Origin: Fen-1258 sp964595365
Lineage (GTDB): Bacteria > Bacteroidota > Ignavibacteria > Ignavibacteriales > Melioribacteraceae
DNA length: 33,397 bases
NCBI GenBank assembly: GCA_964595365.1
Contig: CAZQQC010000019.1
Location: forward strand, 1-33,397
Direction of reading: 5' to 3'
This document shows, piece after piece, positions 8,043-17,637 of this stretch. Position 1 is the first letter of the stretch; every line of letters begins with the position of its first letter. The translations under genes were made by a program, and so were the position numbers. The notes under the pieces are model-generated. The model did no database searches. It saw only the letters and a program-made list of their open reading frames with translations, and was not told where the DNA came from.

Positions 8043-10259
8043 TTGAAAATATTTTTTAAATCTTTTCGTATTACACAGCCGCTGGTTCTATTAATTATTT
8101 TAATTCTTACTAACCTTATTCTTATAAAATTACCGTTAGCCGGTATACTTGGCTACGAGTTCTCGATAATTAACGCAATCGTTCTATGCTTTGTGGGTGG
8201 ATTGTTCACGCTTTATGCATTACGTAAATTTGGTCAAGACGGGTTAAAACCACTTTATTTTTGGAATCTTAACAGAAACCTTATACTTGCTTTTGTTTTA
8301 TTCCCGTTTATAATAGGGTTACTTTCTTCAGTTTTTTTTTCAAAATGTCCTTTGTCTCAAGGAATACTTTTTTATTTTATAATTACTGTGCCGGCTTATC
8401 TATTAGGTATCGCATTGGCATACTACTTATTTGCATTATCACGAAAATACAGTTACCTGTTTTTTATTATAAGCTTTATAATTTTACTCTGTTTACCTCT
8501 AAGCGAACTTTTCTTTAATCCGCAAGTGTACTTCTACAATCCTATAATCGGCTATTTCCCGGGAACCATATATGATGACAACATAAAAATCGACAGGCTG
8601 TTAGTTGCATACCGAATTTTTAATATATCGTTAATAGTAATGCTTGTGTATTTGGCTCAATTAGTGCAACAAAAAAAAATAATTACAAAAACGTTTTCAT
8701 TGTTGATCATTGTTTCTGTTGCATTGACTTTTTATTGGTTTAAGCCACTATTGCAATTTTCGACTGACAAAAAATCGTTAAACAATCATCTCTACAATTT
8801 TGTATCAACTGACGATTTCGTTATTCATTTTAGTAAGGGTGCTCTTTTTACAAACGACACAAAATATGCCGCGTTATTACAAGAATACTATTTGGATCGG
8901 ATTAGCAGCGAACTCAATATTCAGTTTAAACAAAAAATCGATTCATATGTGTTTCAAGATAAGAAGCAAAAGCAGGAATTAATTGGCGCCGGAAATGCAA
9001 ACATTGCAAAGCCATGGTTGAAACAAATTTATTTAAACAACGGGAGTTATGAAGAGACTTTGAAACACGAACTCGTTCATGTAGTCGCTTCAAATTTTGG
9101 GACAACGCTTCTAAAAATAGCAGATAATTTCAACTCGGCAATGATTGAAGGATTAGCTGTTGCAATCGACGATAATTATGACGGCTTACCTGTTCACTAC
9201 CTCGCTAAACTTGCATGGCAGAGCGGTTATAGGATTTCTATACCGGCTTTATTTAGTGGAATAAATTTCTTTGCACACACTTCTTCGATCTCGTATATCT
9301 ATGCCGGCTCGTTCATAAAATACTTAATCGATAAATTTGGAGTTGAGACTATCAAACATCTTTATCATGAAACAGATTTTGACAAATTCTACGGTAAGGA
9401 CATAAACAGGCTTTCGGAAGAGTATCTTGAATTTATAAAGAATTATCAAATCGATTTCAACCGGTATAAAGCGCAACTTTACTTTGGCGGTAAAACGATT
9501 TTTAAGAAATACTGTCCTCGCTTCGCAGCTTCTCAGATGCGCGAAGCTTCGAAATTTTTTCAAGAGGAAAAACTTAACGATGCACTCGGATTGTTTAAGA
9601 ACATCTATGGTTATTCGGAATCCTACAATGCTCTAATCGGGATAGTTCGAACACTATCGAAACTAAAAAAATATGACGAAGCTACGGCGTATTTGAAAAA
9701 TGAAATTAGTAAGTTTAAGACAGATCAGAACTATTTTATTCTTGAATTAACTTTGGGGGATTTGTTTGTCGAAAAAGATAATCTCAACGATGCTTCGGCG
9801 GAATACGATTCACTTCTCAGCCAAAACCCTCATATTGAATATACAAACGAAGTTTTGCTTCGCAAGTCATTGCTTCAGCTCGGAATGGATACTCTTAAAG
9901 CATTTCTCAATTCACCCGATTCACTAAAGTTGTACAAACTGATTCATCTTAATGAGAAAGAAATTAAGTATTTTAACATTCCGGAAATGATTCGGATTGC
10001 AGAAAATATACACCAGGACATCTCGGCTTTCTTAATAGGACTAAAGAAAAAAATTGATGTACGGGATTATGAGTTGTCCTATGTATCGTTCCAGATATCG
10101 AAATACTTTTTGAAAAGAATGGACTTTGAAAACGCTCAATTCTACGCTGTCAAAGCAGTCGGTGCAGATTTGAATACGGAAACAAAACATATTTTTGTCG
10201 AAAATCTTAGAATGGTTAACTGGTTTGAAAATTTTTTCAATGAAATTAAAGTAAATTGA
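8043..10259 (+). CDS. Polytopic membrane protein with HExxH gluzincin-like peptidase domain and helical-repeat tail
   Basis: No specific family name is recognised. Residues 1-238 hold about seven hydrophobic helices (near 12-30, 37-60, 80-99, 106-132, 137-155, 187-207, 215-235). Residues 250-470 resemble a peptidase MA/M1-like domain: HELVH at 342-346 and MIEGLAVA with Glu369, a HExxH-x22-E arrangement that would bind zinc. Residues 495-738 are helical and contain TPR-like pairs (for example LFKNIYGYSESYNALIGIV). The peptidase domain should lie outside the membrane if the N-terminus is inside. The TTG start is one base after the murA stop and the CCA enzyme follows by 7 nt, so it is translated with envelope and tRNA functions. 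A role in envelope maturation or stress response is only inference. Confidence 0.7.
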   Translation: MKIFFKSFRITQPLVLLIILILTNLILIKLPLAGILGYEFSIINAIVLCFVGGLFTLYALRKFGQDGLKPLYFWNLNRNLILAFVLFPFIIGLLSSVFFSKCPLSQGILFYFIITVPAYLLGIALAYYLFALSRKYSYLFFIISFIILLCLPLSELFFNPQVYFYNPIIGYFPGTIYDDNIKIDRLLVAYRIFNISLIVMLVYLAQLVQQKKIITKTFSLLIIVSVALTFYWFKPLLQFSTDKKSLNNHLYNFVSTDDFVIHFSKGALFTNDTKYAALLQEYYLDRISSELNIQFKQKIDSYVFQDKKQKQELIGAGNANIAKPWLKQIYLNNGSYEETLKHELVHVVASNFGTTLLKIADNFNSAMIEGLAVAIDDNYDGLPVHYLAKLAWQSGYRISIPALFSGINFFAHTSSISYIYAGSFIKYLIDKFGVETIKHLYHETDFDKFYGKDINRLSEEYLEFIKNYQIDFNRYKAQLYFGGKTIFKKYCPRFAASQMREASKFFQEEKLNDALGLFKNIYGYSESYNALIGIVRTLSKLKKYDEATAYLKNEISKFKTDQNYFILELTLGDLFVEKDNLNDASAEYDSLLSQNPHIEYTNEVLLRKSLLQLGMDTLKAFLNSPDSLKLYKLIHLNEKEIKYFNIPEMIRIAENIHQDISAFLIGLKKKIDVRDYELSYVSFQISKYFLKRMDFENAQFYAVKAVGADLNTETKHIFVENLRMVNWFENFFNEIKVN

Positions 10260-10266
10260 TGACTGA

Positions 10267-11676
10267 ATGGATTTCAAAAAACTTTTATCTAAATATGATT
10301 TTCTTAAAGTTGCATCAGCTATTGCAGATGAAAGGAAGGAAGAATTTTATTTGATAGGGGGTTTTGTGCGCGATTCTCTTCTGAACCGTCAAAGAAACGA
10401 AATGGATTTTCTGATCGTTGGAGATGCTCTTAGTTTTGCAACAGAGCTATCGAAAAGTCTCGGGGTTGACAAAATAGCAGTCTATAAAAATTTTGGTACC
10501 GCTCATTTTAGTTACTCCAATTTAATACTCGAGTTTGTGGGTGCAAGAAAAGAATCTTATTTAAAAAACAGCAGGAATCCGAAAGTAGCGCGCGGAACAC
10601 TCGATGACGATCTTAACCGGAGAGATTTTACAATCAACTGTCTATCTATATCGTTAAATCAAAATTCTTTTGGAAAACTGATTGACAAATTTAACGGTCT
10701 CGAAGATATTAACAGGAAGATTATTCGTACTCCGCTCGATCCAACCAAAACATTTGATGACGATCCGCTAAGGATAATGCGTGCTTTCCGTTTTGCATCG
10801 CAATTCAATTTTGAAGTTGAGCCTGCAGTTTTCAATGCTATAAAAGAAATGGCGGAACGATTAAAAATAGTTTCGCAGGAACGGATTACTGACGAATTTC
10901 TAAAAATACTTTCATCGCCAAAACCTTCCATCGGATTGAAATTGCTTTTTGAAAGCGGCGTAATGAAGGTTATTTTCCCCGAAATTGCGAGTCTGGGCGG
11001 AGTTGAACAAAGAAAAGATTACCATCACAAAGATGTATTCCAGCATACTTGCATTGTTGTAGATAACGTTGCCCTTGTGAGCGACAACCTCTGGCTGCGA
11101 TTTGCAGCTCTCGTTCACGATATTGCAAAACCGCAGACAAAAAAATTTACTGAAGGAATAGGCTGGTCGTTTCATGGACATGAAGAACTCGGTGCAAGAG
11201 TGATGAAATCTATTTTTATGCGTATGAAATTGCCTTTGACAAAACTTGAATACATTGAAAAACTTATCAGGTTACATCTGCGGCCTATTGCTTTAGTAAA
11301 TGAACAAGTAACGGATTCCGCGATAAGAAGATTGGTAGTTTCAGCCGGCGAAGATTTAGATGACTTAATTGTTCTTTGCCGTGCCGATATAACCAGTAAG
11401 AACCCGGCAAAGGTTAATCGTTATCTCGAAAACTACAACATTGTAATGCAGAAAGTTAAGGATGTTAGAGAGAGAGATCATCTTCGAACATTCCAATCGC
11501 CAGTGCGCGGAGAAGAGATTATGCGTGTTTGTAATATACCACCGTCAAAACTGGTAGGTGAAATAAAAACTGCAATTGAAGATGCAATCCTTGACGGCAA
11601 AATTGGAAATAACTACGAAGAAGCATACGAATATTTTTTAAGAATTAAAGACAGCTTCTTAAAAGATCATCAATGA
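10267..11676 (+). CDS. cca: CCA-adding tRNA nucleotidyltransferase / poly(A) polymerase family with HD domain
   Basis: The expected role is to add CCA to tRNA 3' ends in the cytosol. The N-terminal polymerase-beta-type head has GGFVRDSLL (31-39), the metal-site segment NEMDFLI (Glu45, Asp47, where most members show DxD), RRDFTINCLS and DDDPLRIMRAFRF. A helical neck follows, then a C-terminal HD domain with HHKDVFQHT and ALVHDIAKP and the SFHGHEELGA segment. The 469-residue length fits the HD-containing class II type. The tRNA in this window lacks an encoded CCA, which agrees with CCA addition rather than poly(A) polymerase, but sequence alone does not settle that. The ATG is 7 nt after the preceding gene. 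Confidence 0.88.
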   Translation: MDFKKLLSKYDFLKVASAIADERKEEFYLIGGFVRDSLLNRQRNEMDFLIVGDALSFATELSKSLGVDKIAVYKNFGTAHFSYSNLILEFVGARKESYLKNSRNPKVARGTLDDDLNRRDFTINCLSISLNQNSFGKLIDKFNGLEDINRKIIRTPLDPTKTFDDDPLRIMRAFRFASQFNFEVEPAVFNAIKEMAERLKIVSQERITDEFLKILSSPKPSIGLKLLFESGVMKVIFPEIASLGGVEQRKDYHHKDVFQHTCIVVDNVALVSDNLWLRFAALVHDIAKPQTKKFTEGIGWSFHGHEELGARVMKSIFMRMKLPLTKLEYIEKLIRLHLRPIALVNEQVTDSAIRRLVVSAGEDLDDLIVLCRADITSKNPAKVNRYLENYNIVMQKVKDVRERDHLRTFQSPVRGEEIMRVCNIPPSKLVGEIKTAIEDAILDGKIGNNYEEAYEYFLRIKDSFLKDHQ

Positions 11677-11701
11677 ATAATCTTAAAATAAAATGTAACT
11701 T

Positions 11702-11723
11702 TTTATTTGAATATGACGTCATA
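11702..11723 (+). promoter_or_regulatory. Candidate promoter and palindromic operator of the efflux operon
   Basis: TTTATTTG (11702-11709), one base off TAnnTTTG, is followed after 2 nt by the perfect 12-bp palindrome TATGACGTCATA (11712-11723), where a transcription start and operator could lie. The tolC ATG is 53 nt past the box. No regulator gene is adjacent, so the operator idea is inference. Confidence 0.3.
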
Positions 11724-11761
11724 ATAAACAAGTAATTAAAAGCGCTTAACAGGAGAAACTA

Positions 11762-13108
11762 ATGAAACGGATCTTAGTCTTATTCTTAATTGTTGCTGTT
11801 GCAGTTCCAGGTTTTGCACAGAAACGGTTGACTCTGCAGGAAGCAATTTCAATTGCGTTACAAAGAAATAGTGCGTTAATCAAGTTGAAAAATGGATTGC
11901 CGGGCAGCGAGTCTCAAGTTTTGAACGCTTACGGACAGTTAGTGCCTAATCTTGGCGCGCAAGCCGGATGGAGCTGGCAAAGAGTTAATGATGTCGGCGG
12001 TGTTCAAAGAGACTTTTTTGGAAATAATGTAGTTGTTCCTCCCTCTCAGGTAGATAACAGAAATTATAATATTGGCATTGGTGGAAATGTCACATTGTTC
12101 AATGGTTTATCAAATTATGCTAACATTTCACAGAAGAAAGATAATCTAAAAGCCGCCGAGTACAATATTGATAAACAAAAACAGAACATAGTGTTTCAAA
12201 CGGCAGACTTATACTATACTGTGCTCAATGCAGAAGAGATGCTGAAAGTGCGCGATGAGAATGTTCATTACTATCAAAAGTTTTTGGAAACGGTGCAAGA
12301 AAGGAATCGACTTGGCGCTGTTGCCATTGCCGATGTTTACTCTGCGCAAGTTCAGCTAGGAAATGCCGAGCTGTTATTGATTCAGGCACAGAACGCTTTT
12401 GAGATTGCAAAGAGCAATCTTCTTAATTTTTTGTCTCTTAACATTTTGGATGACTATACTTTTGAAGACCCCTTTGGCACAGATAAAGTTGTGAATACAG
12501 ATTTGTATATGAAAGATTTTGAGGATTTGAATGCAATGGTTAGCACTGCGCTGGATACACGCTTTGATTATAAAAGTCAAGCATTGATTGTAAGCGCTGC
12601 TGAAAACGGTGTTACTATTGCCAGGAGCGGGGTATTTCCGCAACTGACAGGCAATTATAGTTACTATACCTACGCAATAGAAGTTAATAAATTGTTCAAC
12701 CGAAAATTGTTGAATTTTGGTCTAACATTGAGCATCCCGATCTTTTCGAATTTCAACGTCGAGAGCTCAATTCAGCTTGCAACCGTTAATGTTAAGAATG
12801 CAAGGGAAGACTTGACCGCACTTCAAAGACAAATTAAGATTGAGGTGAAACAAGCTTATCTCGATCTCGTTGCTGCAAAAAAGAGCTTGGACGTGGCAGT
12901 AAAAAATGTTACTGCTGCAGAACAAACCAGAAGAATTAATCAAGAAAGATACAATCTTGGCTCCGCTACAATATTAGATGTATTGCAGGCAAGCAGAGAC
13001 TATGTAGATGCTTTAAGAAATAAAATTAATGCCGTTTATGAATTCTACCGTCAGCATCATAAACTTAACAATGCTCTCGGCAGATTAGATTTTTCTAAAT
13101 ATGAATAA
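11762..13108 (+). CDS. TolC family outer-membrane efflux channel
   Basis: The outer-membrane/periplasmic tunnel of a tripartite export system. The 448-residue product starts with a signal peptide (ILVLFLIVAVAVPGFA, cut before Gln20). It shows the duplicated OEP fold: LTLQEAISIALQRN at the mature N-terminus, a first helical half, and a second half ending in the ERYNLGSATILDVLQASRDYVDALRN segment typical of TolC homologues. AGGAG lies 6 nt ahead of the ATG. The adaptor gene follows 22 nt downstream, so it is the first gene of the export operon. The substrate is not predictable from this gene. Confidence 0.93.
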   Translation: MKRILVLFLIVAVAVPGFAQKRLTLQEAISIALQRNSALIKLKNGLPGSESQVLNAYGQLVPNLGAQAGWSWQRVNDVGGVQRDFFGNNVVVPPSQVDNRNYNIGIGGNVTLFNGLSNYANISQKKDNLKAAEYNIDKQKQNIVFQTADLYYTVLNAEEMLKVRDENVHYYQKFLETVQERNRLGAVAIADVYSAQVQLGNAELLLIQAQNAFEIAKSNLLNFLSLNILDDYTFEDPFGTDKVVNTDLYMKDFEDLNAMVSTALDTRFDYKSQALIVSAAENGVTIARSGVFPQLTGNYSYYTYAIEVNKLFNRKLLNFGLTLSIPIFSNFNVESSIQLATVNVKNAREDLTALQRQIKIEVKQAYLDLVAAKKSLDVAVKNVTAAEQTRRINQERYNLGSATILDVLQASRDYVDALRNKINAVYEFYRQHHKLNNALGRLDFSKYE

Positions 13109-13130
13109 AATTATTAAGGAGTGAAATAAA

Positions 13131-14414
13131 ATGTCTAACGGTAAAAAATCGAAAAAGAAACTTATAATATTTGGTGGTCTCGGGTTGCTTCTTGTTGTTG
13201 CTATTCTTTTGGTGATATTAGGCGGAAGCAAAGAAGAAATTTTTTCTGTGCAAACCGAAAAAGTTGAAAAGAGAACTATTACTCAAGTCGTTTCTGCTAC
13301 CGGAACTATTAATCCGGTCTACAAAGTTACCATCAGCGCGGAAGCCACAGGTGAAATAGTCAGCCTTCCAATTAAAGAAGGCGATATAGTTAAGAAAGGA
13401 CAAATTCTGGTAAGGATTAAGCCGGATAACTATGAAGCTCTAAAAAACCGGGCTGCTGCTGCGGTAGATCAATCCCGAGCTTCGCTTGCATCCACCAAGG
13501 CACAACTCGATAAGGTTGAAGCTGATTATAAACGAATTCAAGACCTGGCAAAGAAAGACCTCTCCAGCGTGTCCGAACTTGAAACGGCAAAATCTAATTA
13601 TTTTCAGACTCTTGGAAATTACAATGCACAGCAATCGCTGGTTATTCAAGCCGAAGCTTCTCTGAAAGATGCAACGGTTAATTTGGGCAAAACTATTGTA
13701 ACGGCACCGATGGACGGAGTAGTTACCAAACTTAATGTTGATCTTGCACAGAGAGTTTTGGGAAGCAACTTCAGCCCCGGAACAGAAATGTTAACGGTGT
13801 CGGATTTGCGCGAGATTGAGGCGACAGTTGATGTAGATGAAAACGATGTTGTTCTCATTTCAAAAGGCGACAGCGCAAAAATTCATATCGACGCATTTAG
13901 AGATAGAATCTTTAAAGGAGTTGTTGCACAGATAGGGAACAGCGCTATTACAAAAGGGGCGGGAACTCAAGATCAAGTTGTAAATTTTGAAGTGAAGATA
14001 CTTTTAGTTAATCCCGATAATAACATCCGGCCGGGCATGTCGTGCGATAGTGACATTCTTACAGAAACAAAGCAGAATGTTTTAGCTGTACCGATCCAAA
14101 GTGTAACTGCAAGAGTTGATAAGTCGAAAGCCATGGCTGCAGCGCAGAATCCTGAAAGTACACAGCAAAACAATAAGGCTTCAAAAAGCACAAAACCGAA
14201 AGAAGTTGTCTTCGTAATTAATAATGGTAAAGCGAAAATGATGGAAGTTAAAACAGGTATCAGCGACGATACATTTATCGAAGTAGAAACCGGCTTAAAA
14301 GGTGATGAAGAAGTTATTAGCGGGCCGTATAGAGCAATCTCAAAAGATTTAGAGGATGGTTCCAAAGTATCTGTTCAACCTAAGCGGGGTGGTTCAAGCC
14401 CGGCATCTAAATAA
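13131..14414 (+). CDS. MacA-like periplasmic adaptor (HlyD/RND-MFP family)
   Basis: The adaptor joins the inner-membrane MacB-type transporter to the TolC channel. The 427-residue product has a lysine-rich start and one membrane anchor (about 9-29, LIIFGGLGLLLVVAILLVIL). A lipoyl half-motif (about 65-90, SAEATGEIVSLPIKEGD) and an alpha-helical hairpin (about 95-180) follow. The second lipoyl half begins TIVTAPMDGVVTKL, and beta-barrel and membrane-proximal domains complete the protein. A serine/lysine/asparagine-rich low-complexity insert lies near residues 330-360. AAGGAG precedes the ATG with good spacing. The order tolC-macA-ATPase-permeases matches MacAB-type clusters. Confidence 0.92.
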   Translation: MSNGKKSKKKLIIFGGLGLLLVVAILLVILGGSKEEIFSVQTEKVEKRTITQVVSATGTINPVYKVTISAEATGEIVSLPIKEGDIVKKGQILVRIKPDNYEALKNRAAAAVDQSRASLASTKAQLDKVEADYKRIQDLAKKDLSSVSELETAKSNYFQTLGNYNAQQSLVIQAEASLKDATVNLGKTIVTAPMDGVVTKLNVDLAQRVLGSNFSPGTEMLTVSDLREIEATVDVDENDVVLISKGDSAKIHIDAFRDRIFKGVVAQIGNSAITKGAGTQDQVVNFEVKILLVNPDNNIRPGMSCDSDILTETKQNVLAVPIQSVTARVDKSKAMAAAQNPESTQQNNKASKSTKPKEVVFVINNGKAKMMEVKTGISDDTFIEVETGLKGDEEVISGPYRAISKDLEDGSKVSVQPKRGGSSPASK

Positions 14415-14428
14415 ACCAATACAACGGA

Positions 14429-15157
14429 ATGACAATGAACATAATTAATTTTGAACATATTGCTAAGATATATCAAGTCGGTTCCGAAGAAGTTCATGCG
14501 CTTAGGGATGTATCTTTGAAAATAAATAAGAACGAATACGTAGCCATTATGGGTCCGTCCGGTTCCGGCAAATCGACACTGATGAATATTCTGGGCTGTC
14601 TTGATACACCAACTCATGGTATCTATAATTTTACTGGCGTAAATGTCAGCCAGATGAACGATAACGAATTAGCCAAGATTAGAAATAAAGAAATAGGTTT
14701 TGTGTTTCAAACATTTAATTTACTTGCTAGATCCGATGCACTTCACAACGTAGAACTTCCATTGATATACGCAGGCATTCCGGCATCGGAACGAAAAGAT
14801 CGCGCACGTGTTGCATTAGAGCATGTTGGCTTGTCAGATCGTGTACATCATAAACCGAATGAACTTTCGGGTGGCCAAAGGCAACGCGTTGCTATTGCGC
14901 GTGCCCTTGTTACACGTCCATCAATTATTCTTGCAGATGAACCGACGGGTAATCTTGATACCAAGACTGGCGAAGATATTATGTCGTTGTTCAACGACAT
15001 TTACGAACAGGGAAATACAATCATTTTAGTAACGCATGAGGAATATATTGCCGAACATGCAAAAAGAATTTTAAGAATCCGCGATGGATTAATTGAGAAA
15101 GACGAACCGGTAGCCAACCGTTACATTCCTCAGAAAAACGGTGCATCAAAAATATAA
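14429..15157 (+). CDS. MacB/LolD-type ABC transporter ATP-binding subunit
   Basis: This is the cytosolic motor for the following permeases. All ABC motifs are intact: Walker A GPSGSGKS (42-49), Q-loop FVFQTFN with Gln94, signature LSGGQ (146-150), Walker B IILADE with Glu171, the D-loop NLD, and the switch His203 in LVTHEE. At 242 residues it is a stand-alone ATPase, unlike E. coli MacB, where the ATPase and permease are fused. It is the only ATPase next to five permease genes. A second ATG two codons later (14435) is an equally possible start. The gap to the adaptor is 14 nt and to the first permease 9 nt. Confidence 0.95.
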   Translation: MTMNIINFEHIAKIYQVGSEEVHALRDVSLKINKNEYVAIMGPSGSGKSTLMNILGCLDTPTHGIYNFTGVNVSQMNDNELAKIRNKEIGFVFQTFNLLARSDALHNVELPLIYAGIPASERKDRARVALEHVGLSDRVHHKPNELSGGQRQRVAIARALVTRPSIILADEPTGNLDTKTGEDIMSLFNDIYEQGNTIILVTHEEYIAEHAKRILRIRDGLIEKDEPVANRYIPQKNGASKI

Positions 15158-15166
15158 GGCGCTTAA

Positions 15167-16405
15167 ATGAAAAACTTTCTTTTTGAATTGAGAGAAGGAT
15201 TATCAATTTCTTTTAGAGCAATCCGGGCAAACAAAATAAGGGCTGTCTTAACTACGCTTGGAATTGTTATAGGCGTAACTTCTGTTGTTCTTATGTCGAC
15301 AGCAATTAAAGGAATTGATTCTGCATTTCAAAAGGGGGTTGCTTCGATGGGTTCGGATAATCTTTACATCGACAAATGGGAATGGTTCAACAACGATATT
15401 CCATGGTGGGAGCTTCGCAATCGCCGGAACCTTACTTTAGAAGATTACTCCAAGTATAAAGATCTTGCAAAACTTCCTGTTGCAACAGCACCAACAGTAT
15501 GGAGCAGTCAAACTATCAAATACAAAGAACGAATGGTAGAATATATTTTTGTGCAGGGAACAACATCGGATTATATCAACACTACAAATCTGAACTTTGA
15601 TGCTGGAAGATTTTTCAATGAATTAGAAAGTGCCGGAGGAAGGCAGGTTGTTGTGCTCGGCAGCGAGGTTGCTAAAAAACTTTTTCCGCGCGGCGATGCT
15701 CTCGATCAAGAAGTTAAAATCAAGGGGCACAAGTTCAAAGTAGTAGGTGTACTTGCCGAGCAGGGAAGCTGGGTGATGGGAAATTTTAACCCCGATAACC
15801 AGGCATTTATTCCTATTCAAAACGTATTTAAATTTTTTCAAAGTCAATCATTCCGGAGTGTAACATTTAACGTGCGGGCACCAAATAGTCAAATGGTTGA
15901 TGCTGTAAAAGAGGAAGCAATTGGTATTATGAGGAGAGTCCGCGGCTTACGGTTTGATCAAAAAAATGATTTCTCTATTAATCAGCAGGAAGCTTTGCTG
16001 AATGAAATCGACAAAACAGTTGGAGTAATTCAAATTGCCGGATTGTTTATCACGGGGTTATCGCTGTTCGTTGGTGCAATCGGAATTATGAACATAATGT
16101 TTGTTTCGGTTAAAGAAAGAACACGCGAAATCGGAATCCGTAAAGCTATTGGTGCCAAACGAAGAACTATCCTCACGCAGTTTATTTCCGAATCTGCTAT
16201 TATATGTCTGCTTGGCGGTATGATCGGATTGATACTTGCAATCATACTTAGCCTTGTTATAAATCAATTCTTACCAACATCAATCCAGATTGATGCGTTC
16301 GTTCTTGCTATTGTAATTTCTATTTTGACCGGAGTCATTTCCGGATTTGCACCGGCTTACACGGCAGCTAAGTTGGACCCTGTTGAAGCATTAAGGTATG
16401 AATAA
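15167..16405 (+). CDS. MacB/FtsX-type ABC permease 1 (type A)
   Basis: An inner-membrane permease with the MacB topology: one N-terminal helix (about 22-45, AVLTTLGIVIGVTSVVLMST), a large periplasmic domain (about 50-275) and three C-terminal helices (about 288-312, 335-365, 377-398). The FtsX signatures NIMFVSVKERTREIGIRKAIGAKRR and the terminal LDPVEALRYE are present. The GSDNLYIDKW segment marks type A, which it shares with permease 4. It probably pairs with the type B gene behind it as a heterodimer, though homodimers are possible. Its TAA stop overlaps the next ATG by one base. Confidence 0.93.
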   Translation: MKNFLFELREGLSISFRAIRANKIRAVLTTLGIVIGVTSVVLMSTAIKGIDSAFQKGVASMGSDNLYIDKWEWFNNDIPWWELRNRRNLTLEDYSKYKDLAKLPVATAPTVWSSQTIKYKERMVEYIFVQGTTSDYINTTNLNFDAGRFFNELESAGGRQVVVLGSEVAKKLFPRGDALDQEVKIKGHKFKVVGVLAEQGSWVMGNFNPDNQAFIPIQNVFKFFQSQSFRSVTFNVRAPNSQMVDAVKEEAIGIMRRVRGLRFDQKNDFSINQQEALLNEIDKTVGVIQIAGLFITGLSLFVGAIGIMNIMFVSVKERTREIGIRKAIGAKRRTILTQFISESAIICLLGGMIGLILAIILSLVINQFLPTSIQIDAFVLAIVISILTGVISGFAPAYTAAKLDPVEALRYE

Positions 16406-17637
16406 TGAAAATTTTTGAAATCATAAAAGTTGCGTTCACTTCACTTAGAACTAACAGGTTAAGATCGATTCTAACAATTTTGGGAATTGTTGTTGGAATT
16501 TTTTCGATTATTGCCATTAGTACCGTTATAGAAATGCTTCAGAAGAGCATTGAAGAAGGAGTTTCCGGTCTCGATCAAAGCACGTTTCAAATTCAGAAAT
16601 GGCCGGCAATTAATACAGGCGGACCTGCAGAACGTGCTAAGTATCGTAACCGCCCCGATATAACTCTGGAAGAATACTGGCAACTGAAACAAAAACTTGC
16701 CGAAGCAAAATTTGTTGGTGCAGAGCAGTGGACTCATGGAAAACAGATAATTTTTGGCAATAGAAAAACAAACCCCAATGTTCAAGTCTCGGGAACAACG
16801 CCTGAAGCTTTTCCCAACAATAAATGGGTTGTTGATATTGGACGGGCATACAACGAAAGAGATATTGAACGTTACGAAAATTATATTGTTTTAGGCGAAG
16901 ATGTTGCTAAATCTCTTTTCCCGAATTCGGGTGCTCTCGATCAGATTGTTACGATTGACGGACACAAACTTAAGGTAATCGGCGTGCTGGAAAAACAGGG
17001 AGCTGTATTTGGACAAAGCCAGGATAATTTTGCTCTAATCCCCATTACAGCTTTTCAAAGCTTTTACGGAAAGAGAAATAACAGTATCAACATCACGGTT
17101 ATGGCTCCTGACAAAAAATCATACAATAATTTGATGGAAGTTGCGGAGGGATATTTTAGAACCATACGTCATTTGAAAACCGGCGAAGAAAATAATTTTG
17201 ATTTCCGTTCCAACGAACAGATGCTAACCCAGATAAACCAAATCACGTCAGGAGTACGAATTGGTTCAATAGTAATTGCGGCGATTGCTCTATTAGCTGC
17301 CGGTGTAGGAATCATGAACATCATGCTGGTTTCGGTAACCGAGAGAACAAGAGAAATTGGAATCAGAAAAGCGATTGGTGCCAAAAAATTAAATATACTC
17401 GTTCAATTTTTGTTTGAGTCGATTACATTAAGTCTTGCCGGTGGATTGATTGGAATCATTCTCGGAATAATTGCAGGCAATCTAGCGGGCTCTCTCTTAA
17501 AAGCAACAGCAGTAATTCCGATCGATTGGGTAATGATCGGGGTTATGCTCTGTGTGTTTATCGGAGTTACATTTGGCACATACCCTGCGTACAAAGCGGC
17601 TAACTTAGATCCGATAGAAGCATTAAGGTATGAGTGA
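16405..17637 (+). CDS. MacB/FtsX-type ABC permease 2 (type B)
   Basis: It has the same four-helix MacB/FtsX architecture as its neighbour but a different periplasmic domain: QIQKWPAINTGGPAE, TTPEAFPNNKWVVD and the GQSQDNFALIPI loop define type B (permeases 2, 3 and 5). The C-terminal FtsX core NIMLVSVTERTREIGIRKAIGAKK is conserved. It is very similar along its whole length to permease 3, which points to a tandem duplication. It begins with an ATG overlapping the previous stop and its TGA overlaps the next ATG, so it is translationally coupled on both sides. Confidence 0.93.
   Translation: MKIFEIIKVAFTSLRTNRLRSILTILGIVVGIFSIIAISTVIEMLQKSIEEGVSGLDQSTFQIQKWPAINTGGPAERAKYRNRPDITLEEYWQLKQKLAEAKFVGAEQWTHGKQIIFGNRKTNPNVQVSGTTPEAFPNNKWVVDIGRAYNERDIERYENYIVLGEDVAKSLFPNSGALDQIVTIDGHKLKVIGVLEKQGAVFGQSQDNFALIPITAFQSFYGKRNNSINITVMAPDKKSYNNLMEVAEGYFRTIRHLKTGEENNFDFRSNEQMLTQINQITSGVRIGSIVIAAIALLAAGVGIMNIMLVSVTERTREIGIRKAIGAKKLNILVQFLFESITLSLAGGLIGIILGIIAGNLAGSLLKATAVIPIDWVMIGVMLCVFIGVTFGTYPAYKAANLDPIEALRYE

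Noticed and set aside
11714..11721. TGACGTCA as a eukaryotic CRE-type site
   Set aside because: The window is plainly bacterial; the palindrome is considered only as a possible bacterial operator.
13973..14365. 130-codon minus-strand frame opposite the adaptor gene
   Set aside because: It is a shadow of the macA-like gene; the plus frame has clear domain structure and a good ribosome site.
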